Shown here: positions 61,653-64,000 of the stretch, piece after piece
How positions within the stretch are numbered: position 1 is the stretch's first letter
Layout of the letters: the number at the start of each line of letters is the position of its first letter
Assembly (NCBI GenBank): GCA_964570625.1
Contig: CAZMYW010000019.1
Span: forward strand, 12,112-76,111
Length of the DNA stretch: 64,000 nt
Direction of reading: 5' to 3'
DNA from: JBFLXB01 sp964570625
GTDB taxonomy: Bacteria > Nitrospirota > Nitrospiria > 2-01-FULL-66-17
Translations under genes and position numbers: made by a program
Notes under the pieces: model-generated
Told to the model about the DNA's origin: nothing
The model's input: the letters and a program-made list of their open reading frames with translations, nothing else
Database searches by the model: none

Positions 61653-62174
61653 TCAAAATGCAGCGACGCGTTGGATGACCCAGAACATGGCGACACTGCC
61701 GATGGCATACGGAGGAATGCGCCAGGCCCACGCCGGCTGGAAGAAGTCGGTGAACATCCCGATGACGTTCGGCGGGGCATACACGACAAGTGGCCCGGTT
61801 TCCTTGAGGTCGAGGTAACTCATCGAGTAAATCACGTCGCAGTTCGGCGTGGGTACCCAGGTCTTGGCGTTCATCCGGTCTTTCCAGATCGGCAGCACGT
61901 TGTAGCCTTTGCCGAACTTCGCCTCCGAGCCGTCGCGCATGCCGATGGTATTCAAGATGGGCAGCGTCTGCATGTAAGCCTCTATGCCCCGCTGCTGGAG
62001 GCGCTCTTGATTCAACTGCTCGACGGCCGCCCGATCCGGCCAGGTGCCGTTATACATTTGCTTCACGAGCGGTGGCATGTCGCCTTGCGCCTGCACAACG
62101 GTGGTTGTGAAAGCCAGTGCGCTGACGAGCGCGGTGACGAGGAGAGTTTTTGTTTTCATTTTTGTGATTTTCAT
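61653..62174 (-). CDS. DUF1254 N-terminal part joined to an unrelated membrane tail
   Basis: 173 residues from ATG 62174 (AGGAG upstream). Leader MKITKMKTKTLLVTALVSAL. DUF1254 core: YMQTLPILNTIGMRDGSEAK, VPTPNCDVIYSMSYLDLKET, GPLVVYAPPNVIGMFTDFFQ. There the normal protein should continue for about 250 residues, but it switches to PAWAWRIPPYAIGSVAMFWV and IQRVAAF, which resembles the end of a small membrane protein. Frame intact, so an in-frame fusion. Confidence 0.7.
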   Translation of the reverse strand: MKITKMKTKTLLVTALVSALAFTTTVVQAQGDMPPLVKQMYNGTWPDRAAVEQLNQERLQQRGIEAYMQTLPILNTIGMRDGSEAKFGKGYNVLPIWKDRMNAKTWVPTPNCDVIYSMSYLDLKETGPLVVYAPPNVIGMFTDFFQPAWAWRIPPYAIGSVAMFWVIQRVAAF

Positions 62175-62234
62175 TGTTGTCTCCTGTCTTTGGTTGATTG
62201 GTTTGGTCATTTCACTTTCACTCGGTTTGCACAT

Positions 62235-63659
62235 TCACTTCGGCGGCGTGTAAGGGTCCGGCGTGCCCATCGGGATGAGCGGATTGTCTTTCATGGTCGC
62301 ATTGAACGCGCCCACTATTTTCAACATCGGAGTCACCACCCAAGTATCCACGGTCGGCTTCTCCTCGCGCGGGTCGGTGTAGAGGTTGATGATGAAGGGA
62401 ATCCCAAGCTTCACCGGCGGATCGTACATCGTGTCCTGCCGGTAGAAGTGCAACTTCCAGTTGCGCCACTTCACGGCGGTCAGGCGGTCCGCGCACCAGA
62501 TGGGGAAACCCTCGCGGGCCGACTTCTCGGATTTGCCAAGCAGGAAATCGGACTGATCCACGCTGTCCATGGGCCGATCGTTGGGCACCTTGGCGCCGCC
62601 AATCCTCGCGAGTGTCGCGAACATGTCCACGCCATACACGATCTCGTTGCTGACGCGCCCGGCGGGCACCTTCCCCGGCCAGCGGATCATGAACGGCACG
62701 CGAATCCCGCCTTCCAGCGCGGTGAAATACTGGCCCCGCCACGGACCCGACCAGCCGTCCCACGGCTTGACGAATTCCCCGCCGTTATCGCTGGTGAAAA
62801 CCACGATGGTATTGTCGGCGATGCTGAGTTTGTCCACGGCATCAAGCATCTGCCCGACGTTGCTGTCCATCTCGGCCAGCATGTCCGCCCAATCGCCGTT
62901 GCCCGTCTTGCCTTTGAAAGCCGGGTTCGGTTCGGTGGGCAGATGCGGCTGGGTCAGGGATGCATACATGAAGAACGGCTTGCCCGCCTTGGCCTGCCGC
63001 TCCATGAACGCCACCGAGCGCTTGGTGATTTCGGCATCGATGAGCCGGCGCTGAACGATGTCGTAGTCCTTCAAGGCAACACTCTTCCCGCCTTTTTTGC
63101 CCTCCATGATCTTTTCCAGCGGCACAATGTCCGGCGAGTAGCCAACCGAGGATGACCACAACGCCTCATCCGTCGTGCGCGGGATGCCGTACCACTCGTC
63201 GAAACCCTGATCGTTCGGCAGACGGCCATCGTGGCTGCCAAGATGCCACTTGCCGTGCAACGCCGTGGCGTAACCGGCCGCAGAAAGTGCCTCAGCCACC
63301 GTAACTTCCCATTGGGTCAAGCCTTCGGGCACGCCACCAAATGGAACCGCATAGGTGCCGGAGCGGATGGCAAAGCGGCCGGTCATGAGACTGGAGCGGC
63401 TCGGCGTGCATTGCGTCTCCATGTTCATGTTCGTGAGGCGCAGTCCTTCACTGGCGAGCTTGTCGATGCGCGGCGTAGGCGCTCCCCGCGTGGCTCCGCC
63501 GCCGTAGACGCCCAATTCGCCATAGCCCAGGTTATCCGCCAGGATGAAGAGGATGTTGGGTTGCTTGTCCGCTGCTTGGGCCGGAGCGAGGATGCCGAAT
63601 ACTGCCAGCGCGCAAACGAGCGCGGCGGCGATAAAAATTCGGGTATGGAGGGTTTTCAT
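62235..63659 (-). CDS. arylsulfatase, intact
   Basis: 474 residues. Leader MKTLHTRIFIAAALVCALAV, cleaved near APAQA. NILFILADNLGYGE (first metal site, Asp-Asn in place of the usual Asp-Asp), CTPSRSSLMTGR with Cys84 to be converted to formylglycine, HGKWHLG, VFTSDNGGEF (metal). C-terminal subdomain ends TPDPYTPPK. It hydrolyses sulfate esters in the periplasm after maturation by an FGE or anSME; neither is seen intact in this window. Close paralog of the broken gene at 57901. Confidence 0.94.
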   Translation of the reverse strand: MKTLHTRIFIAAALVCALAVFGILAPAQAADKQPNILFILADNLGYGELGVYGGGATRGAPTPRIDKLASEGLRLTNMNMETQCTPSRSSLMTGRFAIRSGTYAVPFGGVPEGLTQWEVTVAEALSAAGYATALHGKWHLGSHDGRLPNDQGFDEWYGIPRTTDEALWSSSVGYSPDIVPLEKIMEGKKGGKSVALKDYDIVQRRLIDAEITKRSVAFMERQAKAGKPFFMYASLTQPHLPTEPNPAFKGKTGNGDWADMLAEMDSNVGQMLDAVDKLSIADNTIVVFTSDNGGEFVKPWDGWSGPWRGQYFTALEGGIRVPFMIRWPGKVPAGRVSNEIVYGVDMFATLARIGGAKVPNDRPMDSVDQSDFLLGKSEKSAREGFPIWCADRLTAVKWRNWKLHFYRQDTMYDPPVKLGIPFIINLYTDPREEKPTVDTWVVTPMLKIVGAFNATMKDNPLIPMGTPDPYTPPK

Positions 63660-63694
63660 CGTCGGACTCCTCAGTTAATTTCAAAAATCATCAG

Positions 63695-63751
63695 ACCGCA
63701 CCCGCCGATGCGACACCCCGCGGAAGGCTTCGGGGTGCAAGCGGGTGCGGT
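63695..63751 (-). terminator. two-tier hairpin between sulfatase genes
   Basis: Outer arms ACCGCACCCGC (63695-63705) and GCGGGTGCGGT (63741-63751) are perfectly complementary. Inner arms CACCCCG (63714-63720) and CGGGGTG (63731-63737) are also perfect. On the minus strand it is followed by CTGATGATTTTTGAAATT, a short T-run. Terminates the gene ending at 63792 or attenuates the next. Confidence 0.7.
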
Positions 63752-63791
63752 CCGATGTTCTAATTTAAGTCAGTGTTTCCGTCAGCCCGGC

Positions 63792-64000
63792 TTAGTGGGC
63801 CTTCGACAATTCCTCGATCTGCTTCTGCATCTTCGAGAGGTTGAACGAACCCGCCGTCGCGCTGGGCGGATAGTCCTTCATGGTCAGGAGGAACTTGGCG
63901 GCTACTTCGACCGCCGGCCCGATCAGGAACACCCGGTCGAGCAGCCAGTCGTTGTAGGTGTTCGAGTGGTGCTGCGCCTTCTCGAACGGATCGCGGCGCA
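63792..64000 (-). CDS. arylsulfatase, C-terminal part at window edge
   Basis: 69 codons before TAA: RRDPFEKAQHHSNTYNDWLL, DRVFLIGPAVEVAAKFLLTM, KDYPPSATAGSFNLSKMQKQ, IEELSKAH. The RRDPFE-HNSNTYNDWLLDRV type block is characteristic of arylsulfatase C-termini. The catalytic part lies outside the window. Confidence 0.85.
   Translation of the reverse strand, partial: RRDPFEKAQHHSNTYNDWLLDRVFLIGPAVEVAAKFLLTMKDYPPSATAGSFNLSKMQKQIEELSKAH

Noticed and set aside
61464..63155. 563-codon plus-strand frame
   Set aside because: Antisense to the barrel, DUF1254 and sulfatase genes, which carry family motifs.

Overview
The window is GC-rich, gene-dense bacterial DNA with many GTG/TTG starts and GTGA/TTGA/ATGA stop-start overlaps. 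The organism is a diderm (Gram-negative type): there are many signal-peptide beta-barrel proteins, lipoproteins, a NodT outer-membrane factor and AsmA. The lineage cannot be fixed from the sequence. A Nitrospira-like bacterium is plausible from the overall look of the core genes and of the repeat-like spacer after fabF, but this is a weak inference.

Region 1 (1-9420) is housekeeping: the end of fabH, fabD-fabG-acpP-fabF and rnc on the plus strand; a convergent pterin/deazaguanine set (queC, queD and a pteridine-reductase-like SDR) on the minus strand; then purM-purN, a TPR protein, a small exported protein and a single tRNA-Ala(CGC).

Region 2 (9570-14400) is a candidate light-responsive locus. 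A MerR-type regulator with both CarH/LitR cobalamin signatures (W-x9-EH and ExHxxG) is transcribed divergently from two exported FGE/SUMF1-like proteins, a lipocalin and a DUF523-DUF1722 (YbgA-like) protein. The two promoters lie back to back, each with a perfect TTGACA box. Both FGE-like proteins lack the catalytic cysteine pair.

Region 3 (14390-16600) is decayed accessory DNA with a toxin-antitoxin pair and a mosaic of truncated YCII, SRPBCC and ABM gene pieces.

Region 4 (16750-47960) is a long, mostly minus-strand cell-envelope and ion-homeostasis region: DUF481, exported glutaminase, amidohydrolase, AsmA, several barrels, an MliC-type lysozyme inhibitor, a GH63-like glucosidase, MscS, a K+ channel, Ca2+/H+ antiporter, NodT/HlyD/DUF3302, a DcaP-like porin, patatin, aquaporin and a GlsB/YeaQ protein. 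A 6-4-6 palindrome (CTCGTA-N4-TACGAG) lies upstream of three promoters.

Region 5 (46780-64000) is a recombination-scarred island. Unrelated exported genes (HAD phosphatase, SYLF lipoprotein, lipoprotein, barrel, DUF1254, sulfatases) begin with near-identical 5' leaders plus signal peptides. There are at least three broken HAD tails, a chimeric pseudogene, a sulfatase killed by one in-frame TAA, an orphan signal peptide, and three DUF4143 AAA+ ATPase genes, each next to a broken gene. The leader-cassette array is the most unusual signal in the window.
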